NCBI GenBank assembly: GCA_028873695.1
Contig: JAPPNU010000060.1
Coordinates: 44,875 to 108,874, forward strand
Direction: 5' to 3'
DNA length: 64,000 nucleotides
From: Gemmatimonadota bacterium
GTDB lineage: Bacteria > Latescibacterota > UBA2968 > GCA-2709665
Below the pieces are notes generated by a model, which had not been told where the DNA came from, did not search any database, and worked only from the letters and a program-made list of their open reading frames with translations. Position numbers and translations under genes: made by a program. How positions within the stretch are numbered: the first letter of the stretch is position 1; each line of letters opens with the position of its first letter. Below, in pieces: positions 18,354 to 26,888 of this stretch.

Positions 18354-19238
18354 ATGATTTTGTTACGTATCGCCCTCGCGCAGACACGTCAGACCGCGGA
18401 TCGGGAGGACAACCGCCTCGCCATTCTGGAAGCCATCGACCTCGCGGCTTCCCGGAACGTGCAGATCCTTTGTTTTCCCGAGACCCAGACAGTCGGCTAC
18501 CGGGTAGACATTGCTTCCGCCAACGCTCCGGTGCACGCCGGCTGGCTCGATAGAGTCCACGGCGAGGTTGCGGCGCGATGCGCGCAGCACGGCATCGCCT
18601 GCATCCTGGGCACCGAAACGCCGTCCGAGCGCGGCAGGCCTTACAACACCGCGCTCGTGATCGATAAGCATGGAAATCTTCTGGGCATGCACCACAAGAC
18701 GATGCTGACGCCGCTGGACGCAATGGCCTACGAGCGGGGAGACGTACAGCATACGTTTGAACTATTGGGCGTTCGCATTGGCGTGGTCATCTGCTTCGAG
18801 GCGCTGCGCTTTGCTGAAACGACCGCCGAATGCGTGCGCCGCGGCGCACAGGTCGTCTTCCATCCGCAGAACAACACGACCCGTCCCAACGACTGGAAGA
18901 TTCCCATCCACCATGCCATGATCGTCACTCGCGCCGCCGAGAACACCGTCTGGTTCGCTTCATGCAACGCCTGCCTCCCGCACCAGAACAGCCGCAGCCT
19001 GATTGTCGCCCCCGACGGCCGCATTCACGGGCGGACGGAGCTGAGGCAGGAGGAACTGCTGGTACGTGACATCGACGTGCGGGAGGCGACGCGTGCCATG
19101 TTCCGACTGGGTGAAGACGGTTCCGCCGTCGGAGCGCTGGAACACAGCGCAAGCCCGCTGTTTGCCGACACGGTGAAGGCGGAAGAGTATGCCGCCGCAC
19201 TCGCGGCGGAGAAGTCCCCCACCAGGGCACCACAATGA
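18354..19238 (+). CDS. carbon-nitrogen hydrolase (nitrilase superfamily)
   Basis: Amidase/nitrilase-fold enzyme that hydrolyses a C-N bond, 294 residues from this start. The catalytic triad is visible as Glu43 (FPETQT), Lys115 (MHHKTML) and Cys147 (VICFEA). An upstream in-frame ATG at 18318 would add 12 residues derived partly from the R2 fragment, so the ATG at 18354, where the conserved RIALAQ strand begins, is preferred. Its stop overlaps the next gene by four bases, so a cytoplasmic amidase is coupled to a secreted protein. Confidence 0.88.
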   Translation: MILLRIALAQTRQTADREDNRLAILEAIDLAASRNVQILCFPETQTVGYRVDIASANAPVHAGWLDRVHGEVAARCAQHGIACILGTETPSERGRPYNTALVIDKHGNLLGMHHKTMLTPLDAMAYERGDVQHTFELLGVRIGVVICFEALRFAETTAECVRRGAQVVFHPQNNTTRPNDWKIPIHHAMIVTRAAENTVWFASCNACLPHQNSRSLIVAPDGRIHGRTELRQEELLVRDIDVREATRAMFRLGEDGSAVGALEHSASPLFADTVKAEEYAAALAAEKSPTRAPQ

Positions 19239-21280
19239 CCGCTCGCACCGCACTGTTACTGGCCGTCCTCGCCTGCACGGCTCCAATGTTATATGCGCAG
19301 GACGGCGAGGCGCCGCCTGAAGCCGACTTCAACGGCGACAATACTGTCGACTTCCGAGATTTCATCCTGTTTGCGCAGGCCTTCGGCTCCGGACAGGCCT
19401 TATACGACCTGGACAGGGACGGCAGCGTCTCCTTTGGCGACTTCCTGCTTTTCGCCAGGGCGTTCGGCCGGACCGGCGGGCCGACTCATAGAGTCCGGGA
19501 TATCGGGATCCCGGTTCGTTCGGTCAACTGGGTCCGCCTTCATCCGGGCCTGGACAATGAGAACCGCGCGCGCGTGTACGTCACCATGGGACAGCAGGCC
19601 GACAACCTGTTCGTGCTGCAGGTCGACCCGGAAACCGGGGCGTTCCAACAGTTCGTCTCCGATGTACCTCGATCCAACTACCCGACCGCCACGTTGATGA
19701 GCCGTTCCGGCCGCCTCTACATCGGGTCCGCGTACGCCGGCCATCTCCTCTGCTTCGATCCCCGTCTGAACGCCCTTCTGGACCTGGGCGCCATCAATCC
19801 GGGCGCCGCAACGTTCCCGTGCCGAATGGACGAAGACGAGAAAGGCCGCATCTGGATCGGCAGCTACCCGGGGGCCGACCTGACGGTCTACGACCCCGGA
19901 ACCGGCGAGTTCACACGCTACGGCCGTATGTCAAACGTGGACAAGTACAACTATCCCCTGGTCGCTCCTGACGGAAAGATCGCGTGCCTCATCAGACAGA
20001 CGCGGCCACACGTCGTCGTCTTCGATCCCGCCACGAGGGGAAGTTTTCTGGTCGGGCCCATTACGTTCAAGGGACAGGGCACGCTGAATCTGGAGAAACG
20101 GCGGGACGGCAACCTCTACGTCATCACGTCGGACTACGGCAATTTCCTGATTTCAGGGATCGAAGGCATCGCCGTCGCGTCACTGCCGGGCCGTGTGCCG
20201 AGTCCGACGCTTCCCGACGGAAGCACGTTTCGCTTCTCGGACGCGTCCGAACAGATCAATCGTACCCTCAGTATCCGCAGCAGGTTCGGAACCGTCCGCA
20301 CGTTCGAACTCGATTACGAGGCCAGCGGCAGCGACATCTTCTATATTCACACCGGCCCGGACGGTCTCATCTACGGATCCAGCATCCTGCCATTGCACCT
20401 TTTCAGGTATAGCCCCGGTGCCACTGAACTGGTCGACCTGGGCAAGTGTTCCCGTTCCGCCGGCGAAGCCTATTCGATGGCAAACCTGAATGGGAAGCTT
20501 TACATCTCCTCCTATCCGGCGGCTCGCATTTCGGTGTACGACCCTGCCCTTCCCTACCAGTTTGGCACGGGCCCGGGCGACAATCCCCGCGATCTGGGCC
20601 GGCTGGACGACATTTCCTACCGGCCCCGTTCCACGCTCACCGGTCCGATGGGCAGGGTCTGGATCGCATCGGTACCGGACTACGGCCGGTGGGGCGGCCC
20701 CCTCGCCTACTATGATCCCGGGACGGGTGAAAGAAAGTCCTACAAACGTATCGTGGGAGATGCGAGTTGTTATACCCTTGCCCACCTGGAATCGCAGAAG
20801 CTCATCGCCGTGGGCACCACGATCAGCGGCGGCAGCGGGACGAATCCCAAAGTCAGAGAAGCCACCCTCTTTCTATGGGACTACCACGCGGAAGAAAAGG
20901 CCTGGGAGGGAACCATCCGGCGTCCAGGCGCGCCCGCATCGGTCTTCAATGCGTTGCTCACGGGGCCCGACGGCATGCTCTATGGGACGGTTCGGGGCCG
21001 CGGTCTCGACGAGCTTTTCGTGTTCGATCCCCGCACCCGCACCTTCACGCATCGCATTCCCCTGCCTCGCGGCAGGCCGTTGGATCTCGGCCTGCAGAAC
21101 GGACCGGACGGGAAGATCTACGGCTTCACCTCGACGCTCATCTACAGTCTCGACCCCGCCACCAGTGAGGTCGAGGAGGTCCTCAGCGTGGAAGGCGGTA
21201 TCCGTATCGCAGGGCCGATTCTGGGCAGGGAAATTTACTTCGGGACCGGCGCGGTGCTCAGGTCGGCCACCATATTCTAG
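19235..21280 (+). CDS. secreted EF-hand (dockerin-like) and beta-propeller protein
   Basis: The 681-residue product has a signal peptide ending LYAQ. Two dockerin-like calcium loops follow, DFNGDNTVDFRDF (about 31-43) and YDLDRDGSVSFGDF (about 57-70), each ending in LFAxAFG. Then comes a long region of propeller-like strands with repeated LYIGSAYAGHLLCFDP, IWIGSYPGADLTVYDP and LYISSYPAARISVYDP units. The EF-hands are N-terminal, whereas dockerins are often C-terminal. The propeller resembles NHL/SMP-30-type folds and may bind polysaccharide or small ligands outside the cell. No catalytic site is recognised. Confidence 0.72.
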   Translation: MTARTALLLAVLACTAPMLYAQDGEAPPEADFNGDNTVDFRDFILFAQAFGSGQALYDLDRDGSVSFGDFLLFARAFGRTGGPTHRVRDIGIPVRSVNWVRLHPGLDNENRARVYVTMGQQADNLFVLQVDPETGAFQQFVSDVPRSNYPTATLMSRSGRLYIGSAYAGHLLCFDPRLNALLDLGAINPGAATFPCRMDEDEKGRIWIGSYPGADLTVYDPGTGEFTRYGRMSNVDKYNYPLVAPDGKIACLIRQTRPHVVVFDPATRGSFLVGPITFKGQGTLNLEKRRDGNLYVITSDYGNFLISGIEGIAVASLPGRVPSPTLPDGSTFRFSDASEQINRTLSIRSRFGTVRTFELDYEASGSDIFYIHTGPDGLIYGSSILPLHLFRYSPGATELVDLGKCSRSAGEAYSMANLNGKLYISSYPAARISVYDPALPYQFGTGPGDNPRDLGRLDDISYRPRSTLTGPMGRVWIASVPDYGRWGGPLAYYDPGTGERKSYKRIVGDASCYTLAHLESQKLIAVGTTISGGSGTNPKVREATLFLWDYHAEEKAWEGTIRRPGAPASVFNALLTGPDGMLYGTVRGRGLDELFVFDPRTRTFTHRIPLPRGRPLDLGLQNGPDGKIYGFTSTLIYSLDPATSEVEEVLSVEGGIRIAGPILGREIYFGTGAVLRSATIF

Positions 21281-21433
21281 CGCGGACAATCCCGCCAATA
21301 CCCGGTCAATTCCGGAACGAAGGGGTTTTTCGGGTTGTATGTCCGCCGGTTAGAAGATCCCGTAGGGCATCCAGCATCCCGAACGACCCCTTCGTCCCTC
21401 ACTGGGTTATCCCACTTCAACCTGGTTTTCCGA

Positions 21434-22498
21434 ATGGCCGCATCCGAATGCAGAAAACTCCGAATCGCCTTCATCGGCGCTGGTGGCATTGCCGGCACAC
21501 ACATGCGTTGTTTCCAGGAGATGGACGACGTCGAAATGGTCGCCATGGCGGACATCTCGAAAGCGGCGCTTGAAAGGCGTTCGAATGAGTTCGGCATTGC
21601 CGATTGCTTCGTGGACTACGAGACCATGCTGAGCAGAGTCAGGCCCGACGCCGTCAGCGTCTGCACCCCGAACGGTCTCCACGCACCCGCCGCGATTGCC
21701 GCGCTTTCGGCGGGTGCGCACGTCATCGTCGAAAAGCCGATGGCCATGAATGCCCGCGAAGGGCAAGCCATGGTCGACACGGCCAGAAACCATGGGCGCA
21801 AGCTGGTTATCGGCTTCCAGCATCGCTTCGACCCGAAATCCCGATTCATCCGGGAAGCGGTCGACAGCGGACGCCTTGGGAGGATCCTGTTTGCCCGAGT
21901 GCAGGCCCTGCGCAGGCGAGGCATTCCAAACTGGGGTGTTTTCGGCCGGAAAGAACTCCAGGGCGGCGGGCCGCTCGTGGACATCGGCGTCCACGTACTG
22001 GAAGCCGTCCACTACATCATGGGCTCACCCGGACCCGTTGCAGCCAGCGGGAATGTCTTTACGTACCTCGGAAACAGGAAATCGGAAACCGCCTGCAGGT
22101 GGCCGGACTGGGACCATGAGACCTACACGGTCGAAGACCTCGCCGTGGGCCAGATCCGCTTTGAAGACGGCGCCGTCATCCACGTGGAATCCAGCTTTGC
22201 CGCACACATAAAGGCCGACGTATGGAACTTTGAGCTTATGGGCGAAGAAGGCGGCGCCACCTGGGATCCGCTCACGATCGCACGGGATGACAACGGATAC
22301 ATGGTAAACACCGAGCCCGGCTGGCTGCCCAAATCCGAATTCGGTTCCACCTTCGGTGCAAAACTGCGCAATTTCGTCGACCACGTCCTTTACGACAAGC
22401 CCACGCTCGCGCCGGCCGAACACGGGCTGATGGTGCAGAAAATGATGGATGCGATTTACATGTCGGCCGAAAAGGGCCGGGAAGTAGACATAGATTGA
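21434..22498 (+). CDS. Gfo/Idh/MocA-family oxidoreductase
   Basis: A 354-residue dehydrogenase with the Rossmann motif IAFIGAGGIAGTH, the signature EKPMAMNAREG and the substrate-domain block GGGPLVDIGVHVLEAVHYIMG with the expected Asp and His. An open frame extends to 21335, but the ATG at 21434 leaves a normal short N-terminus; its ribosome site is weak. It differs clearly from the 17307 enzyme, so the two may act on successive intermediates. An aminotransferase gene follows 34 bases later. Confidence 0.9.
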   Translation: MAASECRKLRIAFIGAGGIAGTHMRCFQEMDDVEMVAMADISKAALERRSNEFGIADCFVDYETMLSRVRPDAVSVCTPNGLHAPAAIAALSAGAHVIVEKPMAMNAREGQAMVDTARNHGRKLVIGFQHRFDPKSRFIREAVDSGRLGRILFARVQALRRRGIPNWGVFGRKELQGGGPLVDIGVHVLEAVHYIMGSPGPVAASGNVFTYLGNRKSETACRWPDWDHETYTVEDLAVGQIRFEDGAVIHVESSFAAHIKADVWNFELMGEEGGATWDPLTIARDDNGYMVNTEPGWLPKSEFGSTFGAKLRNFVDHVLYDKPTLAPAEHGLMVQKMMDAIYMSAEKGREVDID

Positions 22499-22532
22499 AG
22501 GCCCGTTTTTCCTCTTATGCACGGGAATCGGC

Positions 22533-23936
22533 ATGAAGAACCCGCTCGATACCGAAGACCTCGTGGCTGCGTCGCGTCACCTCTGGCAGAACTACTTCCA
22601 TGGCGCACAGCCCGATAAACCCCCGATGACGATTACCCACGGCGACGGTCTGTACATTTACGACGCAGAGGGTAACGAATACCTGGACACCTTCGCCTCC
22701 CTGCTCACGACCCTGTGCGGACACGGCCGTACCGAAGTCATCGACGCGGTCGCGAAGCAGATGGAGAAACTGGCCTATTTCCCCGGCAGCCAGGAATACG
22801 TAATCGAGCCGGCCGCCAGGTTGGCGGCGAAACTGGCGGAGATCGCCCCCGGAGGCCTCTCAGTCTCCTTCCTTGTCAACGACGGCTCTGAGGCCAACGA
22901 GGCGGCCATCAAGCTGGCGCGCAGCTATTACTGGGCCAAAGGCGAGAAAAACCGCTACAAGGTGATATTCCGCAGGGGCTCGTACCACGGCGCCACGCTC
23001 GGCGCGCTCTCCGCAACCGGCCTGGCGGGCAGCCGGGAGCCCTATGAACCCCTGCTGCCCGGGTTCACCCACGCGATGCCCGCGACTTGTTATCGCTGCG
23101 AACTCGGTCTGGATCCCGATACCTGCGCGCTGGCCTGCCTCAAGAATCTGGCATCCGTCCTGGAATGGGAGGGCCCCCAGACCGTCGCCGCCGTCATCAT
23201 GGACCCGATCCCGGGTTCCAACACCGGCTTTCCCCTTCCCCCGGATGGATATCTGAAGGGCGTGCGCGATCTCTGCGACCGGCACGGCGTCCTGCTCATC
23301 TTCGATGAAATTCAGACGGGATTCGGCCGAACCGGGAGGATGTTCGCCTGCGAGAATTGGGATGTTTCGCCGGATATCCTGACTGTCGCCAAGGGGTTCT
23401 CAGGCGGCTATCTGCCCATCGGCGCCGCGATTGCCACAGAAGAGATCGCCGAAACCATTCGAAGCGCCGGGACCGGATTCCGGCACATCCACACCTTTTC
23501 CGGCCATGCCGCGGCCTGCGCCGCCGCTCTCGCCCATATCGAAATCATCCAGAACGAAAACCTCGTGCAGCGCGCCGCCGACCTGGGTGTCCGGTTCAAG
23601 AGAAGACTGGACGAACTCTACCGGTATCCCCTCGTGGGAAACGTGCGCGGCCTGGGCACGCTCTGGGCCGTCGAACTCGTGGGCGACCGCGAGACGCGTG
23701 AGCCCCTGAGTCCTCCGGGAAAAGCCGGGAGTTTTATCGCCGATTTCTGCTGGAACGCCGGCATGATTCTGCGCAACAACGGCGACGTCCTTGTCCTGGC
23801 CCCCGCTCTGGTTATGACGTCGGAACAGGCGGACAGGACGCTCGACATGCTGCACGACGCCATCGATTCGGCAATGGGTCACTGTAGACAACGTGGAGAC
23901 CGGCTCGAATGGATTGGGGACGCGTCGGGAAGTTAG
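22533..23936 (+). CDS. class-III PLP aminotransferase
   Basis: The 467-residue omega-type aminotransferase has NDGSEANEAAIKLAR (116-130), YHGATLGALS (151-160), IFDEIQTGFGRTG (256-268) and the PLP lysine K287 in TVAKGFSGGYLP. The four-cysteine segment CYRCELGLDPDTCALAC (186-202) is typical of a subgroup that uses pyruvate or similar acceptors. Context of dehydrogenases before it and E1 subunits after suggests it turns an amine into an aldehyde or 2-oxo acid for oxidation. A degraded R2 copy starts at its TAG stop. Confidence 0.9.
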   Translation: MKNPLDTEDLVAASRHLWQNYFHGAQPDKPPMTITHGDGLYIYDAEGNEYLDTFASLLTTLCGHGRTEVIDAVAKQMEKLAYFPGSQEYVIEPAARLAAKLAEIAPGGLSVSFLVNDGSEANEAAIKLARSYYWAKGEKNRYKVIFRRGSYHGATLGALSATGLAGSREPYEPLLPGFTHAMPATCYRCELGLDPDTCALACLKNLASVLEWEGPQTVAAVIMDPIPGSNTGFPLPPDGYLKGVRDLCDRHGVLLIFDEIQTGFGRTGRMFACENWDVSPDILTVAKGFSGGYLPIGAAIATEEIAETIRSAGTGFRHIHTFSGHAAACAAALAHIEIIQNENLVQRAADLGVRFKRRLDELYRYPLVGNVRGLGTLWAVELVGDRETREPLSPPGKAGSFIADFCWNAGMILRNNGDVLVLAPALVMTSEQADRTLDMLHDAIDSAMGHCRQRGDRLEWIGDASGS

Positions 23937-23962
23937 CAATCCGTTGAAGGCGCCCATCCGGG
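23934..23962 (+). repeat. R2 copy after the aminotransferase gene
   Basis: TAGCAATCCGTTGAAGGCG and CCCATCCGGG align with the R2 terminus with few changes. TAG is the stop codon of the preceding gene. Confidence 0.5.
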
Positions 23963-24008
23963 AACAGGCTGACACCGTGGCACACTTTCAACCCTGGAAC
24001 CTTCGCCA

Positions 24009-25007
24009 ATGATGCCCGACAGAGAAACGTGCCTTGAGATGCTCCGGCGGATGTACCGTATCCGTTCTTTCGAAGAACAGGTAAGGGTCCACTACGACTA
24101 TACCAGCTATCTTCGCGACAATCCCGAGAGCGAAGGGGTCATCTCCGGCGCCGCCCACCTTGCCATCGGTCAGGAAGGCGCCGAGGTCGGTGTCTGCGCC
24201 GCCCTCGAGCCGGATGACTTCGTGGCCAGCACGCACAGGGGTCACGGCCATGCCATTGCCAAAGGCGCGGACCTCGAGCGGATGATGGCCGAGTTGATGG
24301 GCCGGAAACACGGGTACAGCGGTGGTTGCGGCGGGTCCATGCACATCTTCAGTTCGGAACTCGGGCTCATCGGAGGAAACGGAATCGTGGGGGCTCAGGT
24401 CCCGATCGCCACCGGCGCCGCTTTCTCCGCGAAATATCGCGGCACACGGCAGGTGGCCGTCGCTTTTTTCAGCGAGGGCGCCGCCAATCAGGGCGCTTTC
24501 CACGAAGCGCTGAATATAGCCGCGCTCTGGGACCTCCCCGCCGTCTACGTCTGCGAAAACAACCTCTATGCCGCCACCACCCCCGCTACGATAACGCTCT
24601 CGCCTCCGGACGTAGCCGCCAAGGCCGCCGCCTACGACCTGCCGGGCGCCATCGTGGACGGCCAGGACGTCCTCGCGGTGTACCGGGTCGCGTCGGAGGC
24701 TGTTGCCAGAGCGCGCGCCGGCAACGGACCCACGCTCATCGAATGCAAGACCTACCGCTTTGTGAGCCACGCGGGAGGAGGCAAAGGCGAACACAACAAC
24801 CCGAAGGAACTGGAGACCTGGAAGAGCAAGGACCCGATCGCCCTCTTCGAACGCAAGCTCTTCGACGCCGGATACCTCACGGCGGAAGAAAAACAGAACA
24901 TCATCTCCGATGCCAGAGAGGCGGCGCGCGAAGCCGTGGACTACGGTAAACAATCTCCATATCCTGATTTGGGCGACATGCCCGTTACCGCGGGAGTCGC
25001 CCTGTAG
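24009..25007 (+). CDS. 2-oxoacid dehydrogenase E1 component, alpha subunit
   Basis: Thiamine-diphosphate subunit of a pyruvate/acetoin/branched-chain-type dehydrogenase. The 332-residue protein has STHRGHGHAIAKG, GGSMHIF and the ThDP/Mg region FFSEGAANQGAFHEALNIAA ending in CENN. That region normally starts GDG; here it reads SEG. Lipoyl E2 and E3 genes are absent from the window, so the complex would need partners elsewhere. AcoA-like spacing in HEALNIAALWDLPAVYVCENN slightly favours an acetoin-dehydrogenase-like or branched-chain enzyme, but the substrate is open. The start has a weak ribosome site; the ATG at 24012 is an alternative. Confidence 0.88.
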   Translation: MMPDRETCLEMLRRMYRIRSFEEQVRVHYDYTSYLRDNPESEGVISGAAHLAIGQEGAEVGVCAALEPDDFVASTHRGHGHAIAKGADLERMMAELMGRKHGYSGGCGGSMHIFSSELGLIGGNGIVGAQVPIATGAAFSAKYRGTRQVAVAFFSEGAANQGAFHEALNIAALWDLPAVYVCENNLYAATTPATITLSPPDVAAKAAAYDLPGAIVDGQDVLAVYRVASEAVARARAGNGPTLIECKTYRFVSHAGGGKGEHNNPKELETWKSKDPIALFERKLFDAGYLTAEEKQNIISDAREAAREAVDYGKQSPYPDLGDMPVTAGVAL

Positions 25008-25036
25008 TGTCCACGTAATTTGCTACGATTGTTTAT

Positions 25037-25077
25037 GTATGCCATTTTGACATAATTGTATGCCAATATGGCATACT
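25037..25077 (+). promoter_or_regulatory. promoter with overlapping repeated operator between the E1 genes
   Basis: An AT-rich island in GC-rich DNA. GTATGCCA occurs at 25037-25044 and again exactly 21 bases on at 25058-25065, and the latter forms an inverted pair with TGGCATAC (25069-25076) across three bases. TTGACA (25047-25052) followed at 19 bases by CATACT (25072-25077) makes a plausible promoter whose spacer and -10 are covered by the operator. This suits repression of E1-beta by a dimeric regulator. Confidence 0.6.
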
Positions 25078-25134
25078 CCGATTCACGCCGGTTGCGTCAG
25101 CCCGATCCAGAATCGTACATCCGGAGACCGATCA

Positions 25135-26097
25135 ATGCCCCGCGTTACGTACGCCCAGGCCATCAGCGACGCCATCAGGGAAGAAGCCGCCCGCGACGAG
25201 CGCGTCTTCACCATCGGCGAGGACATCGGTCCGGTCCGCGATCCCGACAGACTCTGGGACCAGTTCCGCGAACGCCGCACGTGGCAAACGCCCATTTCCG
25301 AATCGGGCTTCGTGGGACTGGCGGTGGGCGCCGCCATGACCGGCCTGCGTCCGGTCGCCGTCATCATGTATTGCGACTTCGTCACCGTATGCATGGATCC
25401 CATTGTCAACCAGGCTGCCAAGATCCACCTGATGTCCGGAGGCAACGTTAATGTCCCGATGGTGATCCGCACTCCCGGCGGCGCCGGCACACGGGAGGCC
25501 GGTCATCACAGCCAGAGCCTCGAGAGCTGGTTCGTGCATGCTCCGGGTCTGAAGGTGGTCATGCCGGCCACGGCCGCCGACGCCAAGGGCCTGATGAAGT
25601 CCGGCATCCGCGACGACGGCCCGGTTGTCTTCATCCAGCACCGGCTGCTGGGTGACATCGAGGGGGCCGTGCCGGAAGGCGATCACGTCGTTCCCCTTGG
25701 TGTGGCCGACGTCAAACGCAAGGGCGCCGACGTTACCGTTGTCGCCGTCTCCTTCGCCCTGCAGAAGACCCTCCAGGCGGCTGAATCCCTGGACGAGGAA
25801 ATCGACGTCGAGGTGATCGATCCCCGTACCCTCGTCCCACTCGACGTGGAAACCATCCTCAGATCGGTCAGAAAGACAGGCCGCCTCCTGGTGGTACACG
25901 AAGCCCCGGCGCGCGGAGGCGCCGGCGCGGAAATCGTCCGCCAGATCGCCGAACGGGGCTTCGAATACCTTCGCAAACCCCCAAGGGTTCTGGGCGGCCT
26001 GAATACGCCAATGCCCTACAGCGCCCCGCTGGAAGACGCCTGCCTGCCCCAGACCGGGGACATCGCCGAAGCCATCAGAGACTGTGTTCGCGGATAG
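25135..26097 (+). CDS. 2-oxoacid dehydrogenase E1 component, beta subunit
   Basis: The 320-residue partner of the E1-alpha subunit. The N-terminal pyrimidine-domain motif FTIGEDIG holds the glutamate that activates thiamine diphosphate. PISESGFVGLAVGAAMTGLRPV and the transketolase C-domain (DVEVIDPRTLVPLDVETI, VVHEAPARGGAGAEI) follow. An ATG at 25135 with CCGGAGA upstream matches the usual N-terminus MPRVTYAQAISDAI; the earlier in-frame ATG at 25060 would translate the operator and is rejected. It is the last gene of the run. Confidence 0.92.
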   Translation: MPRVTYAQAISDAIREEAARDERVFTIGEDIGPVRDPDRLWDQFRERRTWQTPISESGFVGLAVGAAMTGLRPVAVIMYCDFVTVCMDPIVNQAAKIHLMSGGNVNVPMVIRTPGGAGTREAGHHSQSLESWFVHAPGLKVVMPATAADAKGLMKSGIRDDGPVVFIQHRLLGDIEGAVPEGDHVVPLGVADVKRKGADVTVVAVSFALQKTLQAAESLDEEIDVEVIDPRTLVPLDVETILRSVRKTGRLLVVHEAPARGGAGAEIVRQIAERGFEYLRKPPRVLGGLNTPMPYSAPLEDACLPQTGDIAEAIRDCVRG

Positions 26098-26195
26098 CCG
26101 AGTCCGGCCGAAGTCGACGACCCTTTGTACACTTTCTCACGCCACAACTCCCTCCCGGCACCGCTCATACCCGCGATTTCCCGCCTGAAGCGTCG

Positions 26196-26441
26196 CTATT
26201 CGCCTCGTCGTCCCCGCCCTCTTATCCTTCGTCTCTCGTCTCTGATGAGCGTGAGGATTTCCCGGGTGGAGATGTCCGCCTGGATCGAAGGAACGTCCAG
26301 CGGCGACGCGGCGGGGCGTTCCGGTACCAGGGCGTAGGTCCTGCCATCCTTTCGGCGTATGAGGACCTTGCCCGTCGCCTCGGCTTTGTCGAGTACTGTT
26401 GAGAAGTTCTGCCTGGCTTCCGAGTAGGTATATACGTCCAT
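26196..26441 (-). CDS. Phd/YefM-like antitoxin
   Basis: An 81-residue protein beginning MDVYTYSEARQNFSTVLDKAE, the Phd/YefM DNA-binding fold, then VLIRRKDGRTYALVPE and a toxin-binding tail (ISTREILTLIRDERR). GGAGGT lies just before the ATG, inside the 3' end of a PIN-toxin remnant that stops one base upstream. No intact toxin gene follows, so it is an orphan antitoxin or the survivor of a rearranged module. Confidence 0.75.
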   Translation of the reverse strand: MDVYTYSEARQNFSTVLDKAEATGKVLIRRKDGRTYALVPERPAASPLDVPSIQADISTREILTLIRDERRRIRGRGRRGE

Positions 26442-26442
26442 C

Positions 26443-26583
26443 CTACACCTCCGGAACAACGGTGTTGACACCGAGTGCGGCTGCAGCCCGGCCGAGGGTT
26501 CGGTCCAACGTCAACAGCGGCGCGCCATGTCGAAGTGCGCAATCCAGAAAGTACGCGTCGTACGCGTATGCGTTCAGGCGGCT
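26443..26583 (-). pseudogene. C-terminal remnant of a PIN-domain (VapC-like) toxin
   Basis: The minus strand encodes about 45 codons without a usual start: LNAYAYDAYFLDCALRHGAP, then LLTLDRTLGRAAAALGVNTV, ending at TAG (26443-26445). YDAYFLDCAL and LLTLDRTLGRAA are the third and fourth PIN acidic-residue blocks. The first two-thirds of the domain are missing: the frame meets a stop at 26584-26586, where the nucleotidyltransferase gene ends. This looks like a recombination junction. Confidence 0.68.
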
Positions 26584-26888
26584 TCATAGATGACCCTTCC
26601 CTCCTGAAGCGCGGGCTTGATCACCAGCGCGTGACAGTCCTTGTACCGTTCCACCTGCGCCGGGGTGACCACGATCGCGTCCACGCCTACGCCAACGCCG
26701 CGCAGGTTTCCATAGATGTCTCCCATCAGAGTCCATGGATCGTTGTCGTCCTTTACGACGAGCAGATCGATGTCACTATGGCGGTTCAGGGCGCCCCTCG
26801 CGGCGGATCCGAAGAGAATTATCTTCTCAGGATGAGCGACTTCTACAATGCGCCGTATTATTTCGTTTAGAGTTGACTCGTCCAACAT
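26574..26888 (-). CDS. MNT-type minimal nucleotidyltransferase
   Basis: A 104-residue protein with the polymerase-beta-type motif ILFGSAARGALNRHSDIDLLVV, which holds both metal-binding aspartates, and DAIVVTPAQVERY. Such proteins are usually the antitoxin of MNT-HEPN pairs and act by nucleotidylating the HEPN toxin. No HEPN gene is present on either side; instead a broken PIN fragment follows. AAAGGCAG precedes the ATG. Confidence 0.82.
   Translation of the reverse strand: MLDESTLNEIIRRIVEVAHPEKIILFGSAARGALNRHSDIDLLVVKDDNDPWTLMGDIYGNLRGVGVGVDAIVVTPAQVERYKDCHALVIKPALQEGRVIYEAA

Noticed and set aside
26125..26337. Small plus-strand gene opposite the Phd antitoxin
   Set aside because: No ribosome site or motif, and antisense to a recognisable antitoxin.
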